Part shown: piece by piece, positions 8,300 through 14,487 of the stretch
Position numbering within the stretch: position 1 is the stretch's first letter
Layout: each line of letters begins with the position of its first letter
Source of the DNA: Pseudomonadota bacterium
Lineage (GTDB): Bacteria; Pseudomonadota; Alphaproteobacteria; Sphingomonadales; Sphingomonadaceae
Reading direction: 5' to 3'
Assembly (NCBI GenBank): GCA_023416515.1
Contig: JAEZHP010000074.1
Coordinates: forward strand, 1-21,523
Length of the DNA stretch: 21,523 nt
The notes under the pieces: generated by a model
Seen by the model: the letters and a program-made list of their open reading frames with translations, nothing else
Databases searched by the model: none
What the model was told of the DNA's origin: nothing
Translations under genes and position numbers: made by a program

Positions 8300-8435
8300 A
8301 TCTTCTCCGCCGATTTCCGGACGCGGTCTTGCCTTGCCGCCCCTTAGGCATTGCTGAAGCCTGTTGGTTAACGCGGAGCCAAATCGCGACCCGGTACGTT
8401 CCGCAGCAAAACTTTATCAATCAGCGGAGTGGTTT
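8300..8435. promoter_or_regulatory. Divergent intergenic region between the pilZ-like gene and the L,D-transpeptidase gene
   Basis: This 136-nt region must contain both promoters. I find no clear -35/-10 pair. GGAAC occurs on the minus strand (complement of 8397-8401), but a CGTT follows only after about 24 nt, which is too far for an EcfG promoter. Confidence 0.3.
8426..8429 (+). promoter_or_regulatory. Shine-Dalgarno selecting a GTG start
   Basis: GGAG lies 6 nt before GTG 8436. The next upstream in-frame ATG (8364) has no such site and would put 24 polar residues before the signal peptide, so GTG 8436 is the better start. Confidence 0.7.
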
Positions 8436-9929
8436 GTGCGTCTCAACAAAAGCTGGCTCGCGGCCGCCGCGGCAATGGCGATGGCGACCGGCGGGTGCAA
8501 TCTCGTAAGCGGAAGCGAGGGCAGCGCCCCTGCCGGAGTCACCGCCGAGGCAATCCAGGGCGCCGCCCAGGACGCGGAGGTGCGCCGGTTCTACGAGGCG
8601 CGGCAGTGGCAGCCCGCATGGGACCAGCAACGCGGGGATCAGCTCGTCGAGACGCTCCGCGGCGCCGTTCGCCACGGCCTCAATTCCGCAACTTTGCTGA
8701 GGGACGTCGAAGGAGCGGGCTCGCCGGTCGAGCGCGAGGTTGCGCTGACCAAGGCGGCTCTCGCTTATGCCGGGACTCTCGCCCACGGCGCGACCAATCC
8801 AACGCGGTTGAGCACAGTCTATGAAATCCCGCGCAACCAGGTCGACGTCGCGCGCGGCCTCGCCCAAGCCGTGCAAGGCAACAATGTCGGGCAATGGATC
8901 GAAGCGCAGGCGCCTCAGGACGAGGAATATCGCGCTTTGTCGAACGCCTATGTCCAGCTCGTCCAGGCGCAGCAGCAACAGCAGCAGCCGCAGACCGGCG
9001 CGGCCCAGCAGAATGTCCAGGGCAACGCCCAGGCCGAAGGCAATTCACAAGCCTCGGGCAACGCCCAGGCGGACGGGAACGCGCAAGGCGAGCGCAGGGC
9101 GAGGGACGACGAGCGTCGTGCCCAGGCCAGCGATCTCCCGGCCGACGAGCGCGCCGTCATCCTGGCGGTGAACATGGAGCGGCGGCGCTGGCTCGAGAGG
9201 CAGCCTCCGAACACGCGCATCGACGTGAACACCGCGGCGGCGTTCCTGCGCTATTTCCGCGACGGCAATCTGGCCGACCGCCGAGTGGTCGTCGTCGGCG
9301 AGCCGGGATGGGAGACGCCGCAGCTCGGCTCGCCGATCTTCCGCCTGGTCGCCAACCCGACCTGGACCGTGCCGGACTCGATCGAGCAGGACGAACTCGC
9401 CAACCTGAGCGCGGCTCAGCTTGCCCGAAAGAACATGAAGCGTGAGGACGGGCGGCTGGTTCAGCAGCCGGGGCCGCAAAACGCCCTCGGGCTGGTCAAG
9501 TTCGACATGCAGAACGACCACGCCATCTATCTCCACGACACTCCAGCAAAGCAGATGTTCGGCCGCGACGACCGCCATCTCAGCCACGGCTGCGTGCGGG
9601 TTCAGGACGCGCTCGGCTTCGCCCGGCTTCTGGCGCAGCATGAAGGCAAGCTCGAACAGTTCGAGCGGGCCCAGCGCGGCAACAGCCAGTCGGGCGGCGA
9701 GCTGGAGCCGACCTTCATCAACCTCGACCGGCGCATTCCGGTGCGGCTGCTCTATCACACCGCCTTTGTCGACAATGGCCAGGTGATGTTCGCGCCCGAC
9801 GCTTATGGCTGGGACGCCGCGGTCGCGGAGGGCCTTGGCCTTCGGGCGCCGGGCGCGAGCAGCCAGGCGCTCGAGCGCGCTCGGCAGAAGCGTGCGCAGC
9901 GCCAGCGCGGCGCGGATTACGGCCCCTGA
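8436..9929 (+). CDS. L,D-transpeptidase (YkuD domain, YcbB-like), secreted
   Basis: The 497-residue protein should form 3-3 cross-links or attach partners to peptidoglycan in the periplasm. From the GTG start the N-terminus is MRLNKSWLAAAAAMAMATGGC, a signal sequence whose Cys21 might be lipidated although the lipobox is weak. Residues about 50-176 resemble the helical scaffold of YcbB-type enzymes. A Gln/Asn-rich linker (177-224) holds a Q-run and four GN(A/S)QAx repeats. The conserved block NMERRRWLER follows, then the YkuD domain (about 282-436) with catalytic SHGCVR (His384, Cys386) and the upstream His367 of HDTP. The C-terminal tail is basic (RARQKRAQRQR). All catalytic residues are present. 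It is transcribed away from the PilZ gene, and a stem-loop ends it before the stress promoter. Confidence 0.88.
   Translation: MRLNKSWLAAAAAMAMATGGCNLVSGSEGSAPAGVTAEAIQGAAQDAEVRRFYEARQWQPAWDQQRGDQLVETLRGAVRHGLNSATLLRDVEGAGSPVEREVALTKAALAYAGTLAHGATNPTRLSTVYEIPRNQVDVARGLAQAVQGNNVGQWIEAQAPQDEEYRALSNAYVQLVQAQQQQQQPQTGAAQQNVQGNAQAEGNSQASGNAQADGNAQGERRARDDERRAQASDLPADERAVILAVNMERRRWLERQPPNTRIDVNTAAAFLRYFRDGNLADRRVVVVGEPGWETPQLGSPIFRLVANPTWTVPDSIEQDELANLSAAQLARKNMKREDGRLVQQPGPQNALGLVKFDMQNDHAIYLHDTPAKQMFGRDDRHLSHGCVRVQDALGFARLLAQHEGKLEQFERAQRGNSQSGGELEPTFINLDRRIPVRLLYHTAFVDNGQVMFAPDAYGWDAAVAEGLGLRAPGASSQALERARQKRAQRQRGADYGP
8964..8993 (+). repeat. Glutamine-run coding stretch
   Basis: CAG/CAA codons encode QAQQQQQQPQ inside the L,D-transpeptidase linker. 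It is a candidate for length variation between strains by replication slippage. Confidence 0.7.
9021..9092 (+). repeat. Four tandem 18-bp units encoding GN(A/S)QAx
   Basis: Four consecutive hexapeptides are encoded: GNAQAE, GNSQAS, GNAQAD, GNAQGE. The units have diverged at the DNA level. The repeat forms the Asn/Gln-rich part of the linker before the YkuD domain. Confidence 0.8.
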
Positions 9930-9943
9930 TCCATTGATCGGGC

Positions 9944-9970
9944 GGTGGCAACGGCACAGCCGTTCCCACC
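9944..9970 (+). terminator. Stem-loop after the L,D-transpeptidase gene
   Basis: GGTGG (9944-9948) pairs with CCACC (9966-9970) and AACGGC (9950-9955) with GCCGTT (9959-9964), around an ACA loop with one C-C mismatch. That gives 11 bp in total, starting 15 nt past the stop. No T-run follows. It separates the L,D-transpeptidase gene from the downstream EcfG-type promoter. Confidence 0.55.
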
Positions 9971-9991
9971 GTCCCGCCTCCTCGCGAATCC

Positions 9992-10017
9992 GGAACGGCC
10001 AGGCCGGCTCGACCGTT
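9992..10017 (+). promoter_or_regulatory. EcfG-type general stress promoter
   Basis: GGAAC (9992-9996), a 17-nt spacer, and CGTT (10014-10017) match the alphaproteobacterial EcfG sigma consensus GGAAC-N16/17-CGTT. It lies 49 nt upstream of the start of the SWFGD protein gene, a suitable distance. Control by the PhyR-NepR-EcfG general stress response is inferred from this match; no sigma or anti-sigma gene is in the window. Confidence 0.75.
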
Positions 10018-10054
10018 GATCCGGAGCAGTTTTCTTCCACTCCGGGAAGTCATG

Positions 10055-10060
10055 AGGAGG
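10055..10060 (+). promoter_or_regulatory. Strong Shine-Dalgarno of the SWFGD protein gene
   Basis: AGGAGG is a full consensus site 6 nt before ATG 10067. It predicts efficient translation and fixes the start. Confidence 0.85.
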
Positions 10061-10066
10061 CAGTAA

Positions 10067-11233
10067 ATGGCCGACTATCGATATGGTGACGAGCGTTCCA
10101 GAAGCTCGATTTTCTCCAACGACGACAACGACCGCTGGCGTGGCCGCGACGAGGACCGCAACCGCGGTTGGGGTCATGGCCGGGAGCAGGGCCGCGGCAA
10201 TGACGATCGCGGTTTCTTCGAGCGCGCGGGCGACGAGGTGCGCTCATGGTTCGGTGACGAGGAGGCCGAGCGCCGCCGCGAGATGGACGCTCGCCAGTAT
10301 GAGCAGGAACGTGGCACCAGCCGCGGCGACTGGCGAAGCCATGACGACCAGTGGACCGGCCGCTCGATGTCCCACCGCGACGAACATCGCGACTTCGGAC
10401 GCGGCAGCTACGGCCAGAGCGGCCATGGCGGAACCGGCGGCGGCGATTTCGGCCGCGGCAGTTTCGGCCAGAGCAGCAGCGGCTACGGACGAAGCGACAT
10501 GTCCGGCTATCGCTCGCAAGGCGGGCAGAGCCAGGGTCCTGGCCGAAGCAGCTATGGCGGCGGTGGCTACGGCGAAGGCGGCTTCGGCGGCTACGAGGGC
10601 AGCCGTGGTTACTCCTCGTCCGGCCAATCCTCATACGGTCAGTCGGGCCAGGGCTTCGGCTCGCGCGGCTCGTCCGGTTCGTCGGGCGGCGAGGGCTATG
10701 GCGGACTGAGGTTCGGCCAGTCGGGCCAGGTCATGGGCTCGGCCGATCGCGACTTCGGCGAAGGCAGCCGCGGAAGCACTCCCCATGACGAGAATTACCG
10801 CCGCTGGCGCGACCAGCAGATTTCCCAGCTCGACCGCGAATATGACGAATATTGCCGCCACCGGCAGCAGCAGTTCGAGCAGGACTTCTCAAGCTTCCGC
10901 CAATCCCGTTCGAACCAAAGCGGTCAGATGAGCGGCCAGTCCGGGCAAGCCGGCCAGATGGGAGGCCAGTCCGGATCGAGCATGTCGGGCTCGGGCATGA
11001 CCGGTTCCGGAATGTCGGGATCGGCGAGCGGCGGCTCGACCGGCACTCACTCGATGGGATCGAGCGCCAGCGGAACCAGCACGGAGAGCAGCACCGGAAG
11101 CAATGCGGGCTCGACAACCGCGGGCGCCGGCAATGCTTCCGCTGCGACGTCGAGCACCGGCAGCAGCGGCGGCACTGCCGAGACGGCGGGCGCCGACGCC
11201 GGAACCCGCGGCGGCCGTTCGCGCACGCGCTGA
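10067..11233 (+). CDS. SWFGD-domain low-complexity protein (putative stress protein)
   Basis: The 388-residue protein is hydrophilic and mostly disordered, with no signal peptide. The layout is: an Arg/Asp/Gly-rich N-terminus (1-50); a short conserved block RSWFGDEEAERRREMD (59-74), the SWFGD motif seen in sphingomonad proteins; a Gly/Ser/Gln/Tyr/Phe/Arg-rich region (110-227) with SYGQSG, SFGQS, GYGR and GFGS units; a charged helical block (about 241-281) starting NYRRWRDQQISQLDREYDEY with the single Cys253; and a Gly/Ser/Thr/Met/Gln tail (282-388). The central region resembles in composition the aromatic Gly/Ser/Gln domains of eukaryotic FUS-like proteins. The molecular function is unknown. 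The consensus Shine-Dalgarno and EcfG-type promoter argue for a strongly expressed stress product. A PRC-barrel gene with a similar N-terminus follows after a hairpin. Confidence 0.8.
   Translation: MADYRYGDERSRSSIFSNDDNDRWRGRDEDRNRGWGHGREQGRGNDDRGFFERAGDEVRSWFGDEEAERRREMDARQYEQERGTSRGDWRSHDDQWTGRSMSHRDEHRDFGRGSYGQSGHGGTGGGDFGRGSFGQSSSGYGRSDMSGYRSQGGQSQGPGRSSYGGGGYGEGGFGGYEGSRGYSSSGQSSYGQSGQGFGSRGSSGSSGGEGYGGLRFGQSGQVMGSADRDFGEGSRGSTPHDENYRRWRDQQISQLDREYDEYCRHRQQQFEQDFSSFRQSRSNQSGQMSGQSGQAGQMGGQSGSSMSGSGMTGSGMSGSASGGSTGTHSMGSSASGTSTESSTGSNAGSTTAGAGNASAATSSTGSSGGTAETAGADAGTRGGRSRTR
10394..10747 (+). repeat. Low-complexity coding region, Gly/Ser/Gln/aromatic
   Basis: This encodes residues 110-227 of the SWFGD protein. 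Short imperfect repeats such as ggcagctacggccag, ggcagtttcggccag and tcatacggtcagtcg recur. Tyr and Phe are spaced at short intervals between Gly, Ser and Gln, and hydrophobic aliphatic residues are almost absent. Confidence 0.75.
10910..11230 (+). repeat. Low-complexity coding region, Gln-Ser-Gly then Gly/Ser/Thr/Met
   Basis: Residues 282-388 of the SWFGD protein begin with repeated (Q/M)SGQ units (SGQMSGQSGQAGQMGGQSG). They continue with SGSGM-type units and a Ser/Thr/Ala/Gly tail ending in Arg-rich RGGRSRTR. Aromatic residues are absent here, unlike the central low-complexity region. Confidence 0.7.
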
Positions 11234-11240
11234 GCGAGGC

Positions 11241-11269
11241 TGGGCGGGCGGCGCGATGCCGTCCGCCCA
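11241..11269 (+). terminator. 12-bp stem-loop between the SWFGD and PRC-barrel genes
   Basis: TGGGCGGGCGGC (11241-11252) pairs along its full length, with one G-T pair, with GCCGTCCGCCCA (11258-11269) around a GCGAT loop. It starts 7 nt after the SWFGD stop. The following sequence (ccatctatttc) is only weakly T-rich, so it may end most transcripts, attenuate read-through into the PRC-barrel gene, or protect a 3' end. Confidence 0.55.
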
Positions 11270-11290
11270 CCATCTATTTCAGCAACGATG

Positions 11291-11296
11291 AAGGAG
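11291..11296 (+). promoter_or_regulatory. Shine-Dalgarno deciding between two adjacent ATG codons
   Basis: AAGGAG is 4 nt from ATG 11301 and 7 nt from ATG 11304. The usual spacing favours the second ATG, giving the N-terminus MADRRYRED, which parallels MADYRYGDE of the preceding gene. Confidence 0.65.
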
Positions 11297-11303
11297 CAGG
11301 ATG

Positions 11304-12005
11304 ATGGCTGACAGACGCTATCGCGAGGACGACAGGGGCGGCAGCGGCTGGACCCAAGAAATCGACCGGGATCGCGGTTTCGAGCGCGGTCGAGTCGGCA
11401 ATTCCGGCCGGGGCCGCGGGAGCGGCTCGATGTTCGGATCGGGTTCGCGCGACCGCGACGATCAGCTCGAGCGCGACCGCGGCGGCTGGGGCGACCTGTG
11501 GGATCCCCATGAGGATCGCCGGCGCGAGCAGGGTCGAAGCCGCGCCTGGTCGCACGACGATGACCGCAGCCGCTCGGGCCGCGGCGAGGAACATGGCCGT
11601 CGCCCATCGGACGACGAGCGCGGGCGCTACGGCCGCGACGATCAGCGCGAAGGCCTTGCGATCGACGAGACCGACCGGCTGATCGCCTCGAACAAAGTCG
11701 AAGGCACCTCGGTCTACGGCCTCGACGGCGACCGGCTCGGAAGCGTCTATAATTTCATGGTCGATAAATATTCCGGCAAGGTCGAATATGCCGTGATGAG
11801 CTATGGCGGCTTCCTCGGAATGGGCACGCGCTACTTTCCGCTGCCCTGGAAGCTTCTGAAATACGACACGCGCATCGGCGGGTATCGGGTCGAGATGACC
11901 CACCGCGACCTCGAGCGCGCGCCAAGCTTCGACCGCAACAGCGAGCCGCGCTTCGACACCGCCTATGGTGAGCGGGTCCACGGCTGGTACGGCCTGAGCT
12001 ATTGA
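11304..12005 (+). CDS. PRC-barrel protein with mixed-charge disordered N-terminus
   Basis: The 233-residue protein is probably cytoplasmic. Residues 1-118 are Arg, Asp, Glu and Gly with almost no aliphatics: RDRGFERGR, RGRGSGSMFGSG, DDDRSRSGRGEEHGRR. Residues about 122-205 form a PRC-barrel: DRLIASNKVEGTSVYGLDGD, LGSVYNFMVDKYSGKVEYAV, the glycine turn GGFLGMGTRYFPLPW, and YRVEMTHRDLERAP. A short tail ends HGWYGLSY. PRC-barrels occur in RimM, in photosynthetic reaction-centre H subunits and in many small bacterial stress proteins; the role here is unknown. The next upstream gene shares the MAD-x-RY N-terminal motif and charged composition, and the two probably share the upstream EcfG-type promoter by read-through. 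The gene ends in a strong terminator. Confidence 0.85.
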   Translation: MADRRYREDDRGGSGWTQEIDRDRGFERGRVGNSGRGRGSGSMFGSGSRDRDDQLERDRGGWGDLWDPHEDRRREQGRSRAWSHDDDRSRSGRGEEHGRRPSDDERGRYGRDDQREGLAIDETDRLIASNKVEGTSVYGLDGDRLGSVYNFMVDKYSGKVEYAVMSYGGFLGMGTRYFPLPWKLLKYDTRIGGYRVEMTHRDLERAPSFDRNSEPRFDTAYGERVHGWYGLSY

Positions 12006-12008
12006 ACG

Positions 12009-12034
12009 AGGGGGAGTTTCGGCTCCCCCTTTTT
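12009..12034 (+). terminator. Rho-independent terminator after the PRC-barrel gene
   Basis: AGGGGGAG (12009-12016) pairs with CTCCCCCT (12023-12030) around a TTTCGG loop and runs directly into TTTT. This is a textbook intrinsic terminator, starting 4 nt after the stop codon. Confidence 0.93.
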
Positions 12035-12091
12035 CATCCACGGCGTCCCACAGGTGTGGCTTGGACGGTGGCCGCGCGCTAAGCAGCCGGC

Positions 12092-12727
12092 ATGTCACGG
12101 CCGCTGCTCCACGATTATTTCCGTTCCTCCGCCTCCTATCGGGTGCGTATCGCGCTTGGCCTCAAGGGCGTCGAGCATGACAGCGTCAGCGTCGATCTTC
12201 GCGCCGGCGACCAGCGCGCGCAGGAGTATAAGGCGAGCAATCCGCAGGGCTTCGTGCCGATGCTCGAGATGGACGGGCACAAGCTGACCCAGAGCCTGGC
12301 AATCATCGCCTATCTCGACGCGGTGCGGCCGGAGCCGCGGCTGCTTCCGGGAGATCCTGCCGACCAGGCCCATGTCCGGGCGATGGCGCTGCTCATCGCC
12401 TGCGACATCCACCCGCTCAACAATCTTCGGGTCCTCAACTATCTCAAGAACGGGCTGGGGCAGGACGAGCCCGTCCGCAACGAGTGGTACCGCCACTGGA
12501 TCGCCGAGGGTTTCGCTGCGCTCGAGCAGCTTGCGGGGCCCAGCGCCGGCCGCTTCCTATTCGGAGACTCGCCGACGGTGGCGGATGTCTGCCTAGTGCC
12601 GCAGATGTACAATGCTCGGCGCTTCGACGTACCGCTTGACGATTACCCGCTGCTGGTGCGGGTGGACTCGGCCGCGAACGAGCTTGATGCCTTCGCCGCC
12701 GCCCATCCCGATCGGGTCGCGGGCTGA
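12092..12727 (+). CDS. maiA: Zeta-class glutathione S-transferase, maleylacetoacetate isomerase-like
   Basis: The 211-residue cytosolic protein has the length of MaiA/GSTZ. MaiA isomerises maleylacetoacetate to fumarylacetoacetate with glutathione in tyrosine or gentisate-type degradation. The N-terminal thioredoxin fold has the zeta motif SSASYRVRIAL (12-22), where human GSTZ1 has a Cys and this protein has Ala14. NPQGFVPMLEMDG and QSLAIIAYLD form the glutathione-binding part. The helical C-domain contains LIACDIHPLNNLRVLNYL and the GST stabilising segment DSPTVADVCLVPQMYNARRF. No hmgA, fahA or hppD gene is in view, so the physiological substrate cannot be set from context. The Shine-Dalgarno is weak. 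The next gene begins 17 nt downstream, so the two are probably co-transcribed. Confidence 0.88.
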   Translation: MSRPLLHDYFRSSASYRVRIALGLKGVEHDSVSVDLRAGDQRAQEYKASNPQGFVPMLEMDGHKLTQSLAIIAYLDAVRPEPRLLPGDPADQAHVRAMALLIACDIHPLNNLRVLNYLKNGLGQDEPVRNEWYRHWIAEGFAALEQLAGPSAGRFLFGDSPTVADVCLVPQMYNARRFDVPLDDYPLLVRVDSAANELDAFAAAHPDRVAG

Positions 12728-12744
12728 GAAACGAGGAGACGGAC

Positions 12745-13563
12745 ATGGGACGGGTCGACGCCATCAACCGCGGCATGGAGCAGCTGAGCCCGCTCGCTTC
12801 GGTCGAGGTCCCATCGCTCGAAGGGCGGGTCAGCGCCGAGGAGTGGAAGGTTCGGGTCGACCTCGCCGCCGCCTATCGAATGGTCGCCCATTATGGCTGG
12901 GACGATCTCGTCTTCACCCATCTGTCGGCGCGGGTGCCGGGGCCGGAGCATCACTTCCTGCTCAACCCCTACAACCTCATGTTCGAAGAGGTGACCGCCT
13001 CGTCGCTTGTGAAGGTCGATGCGAACGGCAATCCGGTCGAGCCGACGCCGTTCATCACCAACCCGGCGGGCTTCGTGATCCATTCGGCGCTGCACATGGC
13101 CCGCGAGGACGCGCATGCGGTGATGCATCTGCACACGCCCCAGGGCCAGGCGGTGGCGGCGCATCGCGACGGACTTCTGCCGCTCACCCAGACGGCGATG
13201 CTGGTCCGCGACGAGATCGCCTTCCACGAATATGAAGGGGTGGCGGTCGACCTCGACGAGCGCGAGCGGTTGGTCGCCGACCTCGGCGACAAGAGCCTGA
13301 TGCTTCTGCGCAACCACGGCACCCTCGCTATCGGCGAGAGCGTCGGCGAATGCTTCATCAAGCTCTATTATCTCGAGCGCGCCTGCCAGGCGCAGGTCAT
13401 GGCGCTCGCGGCCGGCGAGGCCAATGTCGGCCATCCGCCGCAGGGATCGCCCGAAGTCACCGCCCAGCAGGGCAAGGTCGGCCTCAAGGTCGTCGCCCAG
13501 GCGCTCGCCTGGCCGGCGCTTCTGCGCAAGGCGTACAGGCTCGACCCGAGCTTCGCGAGCTAA
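12745..13563 (+). CDS. Class II aldolase/adducin-family protein
   Basis: The 272-residue cytosolic protein has the class II aldolase (AraD/FucA/adducin head) fold. HLHTP (His128 and His130) and RNHG (His191) supply the three-histidine divalent metal site. DDLVFTHLSARVPG, FLLNPYNLMFEEV and PAGFVIHSALHMAR are typical of the long, alphaproteobacterial and eukaryotic-adducin-like branch, which is mostly uncharacterised. The retained ligands suggest an active metal enzyme, but the sugar or hydroxy-acid substrate is unknown. ATG 12745 has AGGAGA 5 nt upstream. It follows the GST gene by 17 nt and ends 4 nt from the convergent ATP12 gene. Confidence 0.88.
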   Translation: MGRVDAINRGMEQLSPLASVEVPSLEGRVSAEEWKVRVDLAAAYRMVAHYGWDDLVFTHLSARVPGPEHHFLLNPYNLMFEEVTASSLVKVDANGNPVEPTPFITNPAGFVIHSALHMAREDAHAVMHLHTPQGQAVAAHRDGLLPLTQTAMLVRDEIAFHEYEGVAVDLDERERLVADLGDKSLMLLRNHGTLAIGESVGECFIKLYYLERACQAQVMALAAGEANVGHPPQGSPEVTAQQGKVGLKVVAQALAWPALLRKAYRLDPSFAS

Positions 13564-13567
13564 GGGT

Positions 13568-14263
13568 TTATTGGCCCAATAGGTCGAGGAAGCGCGCGCC
13601 CGCTTCGAAATCGCGGCGGCGGGAGTCGAGCGCCGTGCTCGCTTCGGAATCCTCGCCCCAGGTTTCGAGCTGCCATTGCTCGTCGAGGCTCGCCGCGGCC
13701 CAGGCCTCGCCGAGGTCGATCGCGCCTTCGGCCAGCGCCAGGGCGATGACCAGTGAGCCGCTCACCGTCACCAGCGGCGACAGGCCGGCAAGCTCGAACG
13801 GCCCGCGCGCCGCGACCGCGCGTGCGAGCTGCTGGACGGCCGCTTCGCTCTGCTTGCGGTGCATGATGCCGCACACGGTTGCGAGCTCGATGTCGAAGCG
13901 CTGGCGGGCCCAGGCGAGGATCGGGTCCCAGCGCTCCGACTGGCGCTCGACCAACTTGTCGGGAGACTCGGCGCGATAGCAGAGCAGGTCGCTTTCGGCA
14001 TATTCGGCGAGAGCGGCCGCGAAGGCCTGCAGATCCGGCGCAACCCGGTCGATGGCGGCATTGGCGAGGCCGGTGAGCGGCATGGTTCGCGGGTCGATCT
14101 CATCGCCCTGTGCCGACCATTCCTGCGCGATCGCGTCGGCGAGTGCGGCGGAGGGAAGGACAAGGCCGGCGCGCGCCGGGGTCTTCACCCCGCGCCCGTC
14201 GAGCCGCAAGGCAAAGCCGGAGCCTTCCGGAGCGAGGCTGACTTGCTTGTAGAAGCGCTTCAT
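13568..14263 (-). CDS. ATP12-family F1-ATPase assembly chaperone
   Basis: The 231-residue protein matches ATP12 (binds the F1 alpha subunit before alpha/beta hexamer assembly), which is shared by mitochondria and alphaproteobacteria. Motifs run in family order: MKRFYKQV, LDGRGVKTPAR, AIAQEWSAQGDEIDP, MPLTGLANAAID, YAESDLLCYRA, RWDPILAW, GSLVIALAL, and LDEQWQLETWGEDSEA. ATG 14263 is chosen because it overlaps the upstream stop as ATGA, a translational-coupling junction. An ATG at 14284 would add seven residues, and the open frame reaches 14389. It is last in a run of overlapping genes. No atp genes are in the window. Confidence 0.92.
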   Translation of the reverse strand: MKRFYKQVSLAPEGSGFALRLDGRGVKTPARAGLVLPSAALADAIAQEWSAQGDEIDPRTMPLTGLANAAIDRVAPDLQAFAAALAEYAESDLLCYRAESPDKLVERQSERWDPILAWARQRFDIELATVCGIMHRKQSEAAVQQLARAVAARGPFELAGLSPLVTVSGSLVIALALAEGAIDLGEAWAAASLDEQWQLETWGEDSEASTALDSRRRDFEAGARFLDLLGQ

Positions 14264-14487
14264 GGATTGGGCGGCCGCTTCCATCGCTTCGCCATCGTCC
14301 GCGGGCCGAAGAAGCTGACCACGAGGCCGGCCAGAGCGATCGGAAAGCCGATCCAGTGGCCGCCGCGGACGAACACATCGCTCTGCCACAGCAGCAAAGC
14401 GAGCAGAACGACGATGGTGCCGCCGATCTGAACCAGGTTCATCACGATGAACCGGTTGCGCCAGGTCCGCTGGTCGAGCTCGCTCAT
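14260..14487 (-). CDS. Small two-helix membrane protein, hypothetical (75 aa)
   Basis: The 75-residue protein has a charged N-terminus (MSELDQRTWRNRF), a first hydrophobic helix (about 15-34), a short loop with WQSDVF and RGGHW, a second helix (about 46-62) and a basic C-terminus (PRTMAKRWKRPP). Both ends probably face the cytoplasm by the positive-inside rule. Its start overlaps the HAD gene stop as ATGA, and its own stop overlaps the ATP12 start as ATGA, so it is very likely translated. Its position immediately before the ATP12 gene invites a link to F1Fo assembly, but that is inference. No family is recognised. Confidence 0.8.
   Translation of the reverse strand: MSELDQRTWRNRFIVMNLVQIGGTIVVLLALLLWQSDVFVRGGHWIGFPIALAGLVVSFFGPRTMAKRWKRPPNP

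Noticed and set aside
8364..8435. ATG 8364 as the L,D-transpeptidase start
   Set aside because: It lacks a ribosome site and puts 24 polar residues ahead of the signal sequence, whereas GTG 8436 has GGAG at 6 nt.
9045..10040. 331-codon minus-strand frame opposite the L,D-transpeptidase gene and the EcfG promoter
   Set aside because: It covers the catalytic SHGCVR region on the other strand and has no family features, so it is a codon-bias shadow.
10050..10709. Open frames in other phases across the SWFGD gene, some Arg- or Ala-rich
   Set aside because: They arise from the repetitive Gly/Ser codons. Only the frame at 10067 has a consensus Shine-Dalgarno and the SWFGD motif.
10394..11230. CRISPR-like or satellite repeats
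   Set aside because: The repeats are short, imperfect and in codon phase within one open frame, so they are low-complexity protein coding.
13569..13581. TATTGG-C-CCAATA inverted repeat between the aldolase and ATP12 genes
   Set aside because: A 6-bp stem with a one-base gap cannot fold as a hairpin with a normal loop, and it lies within the ATP12 3' end. Treated as chance.
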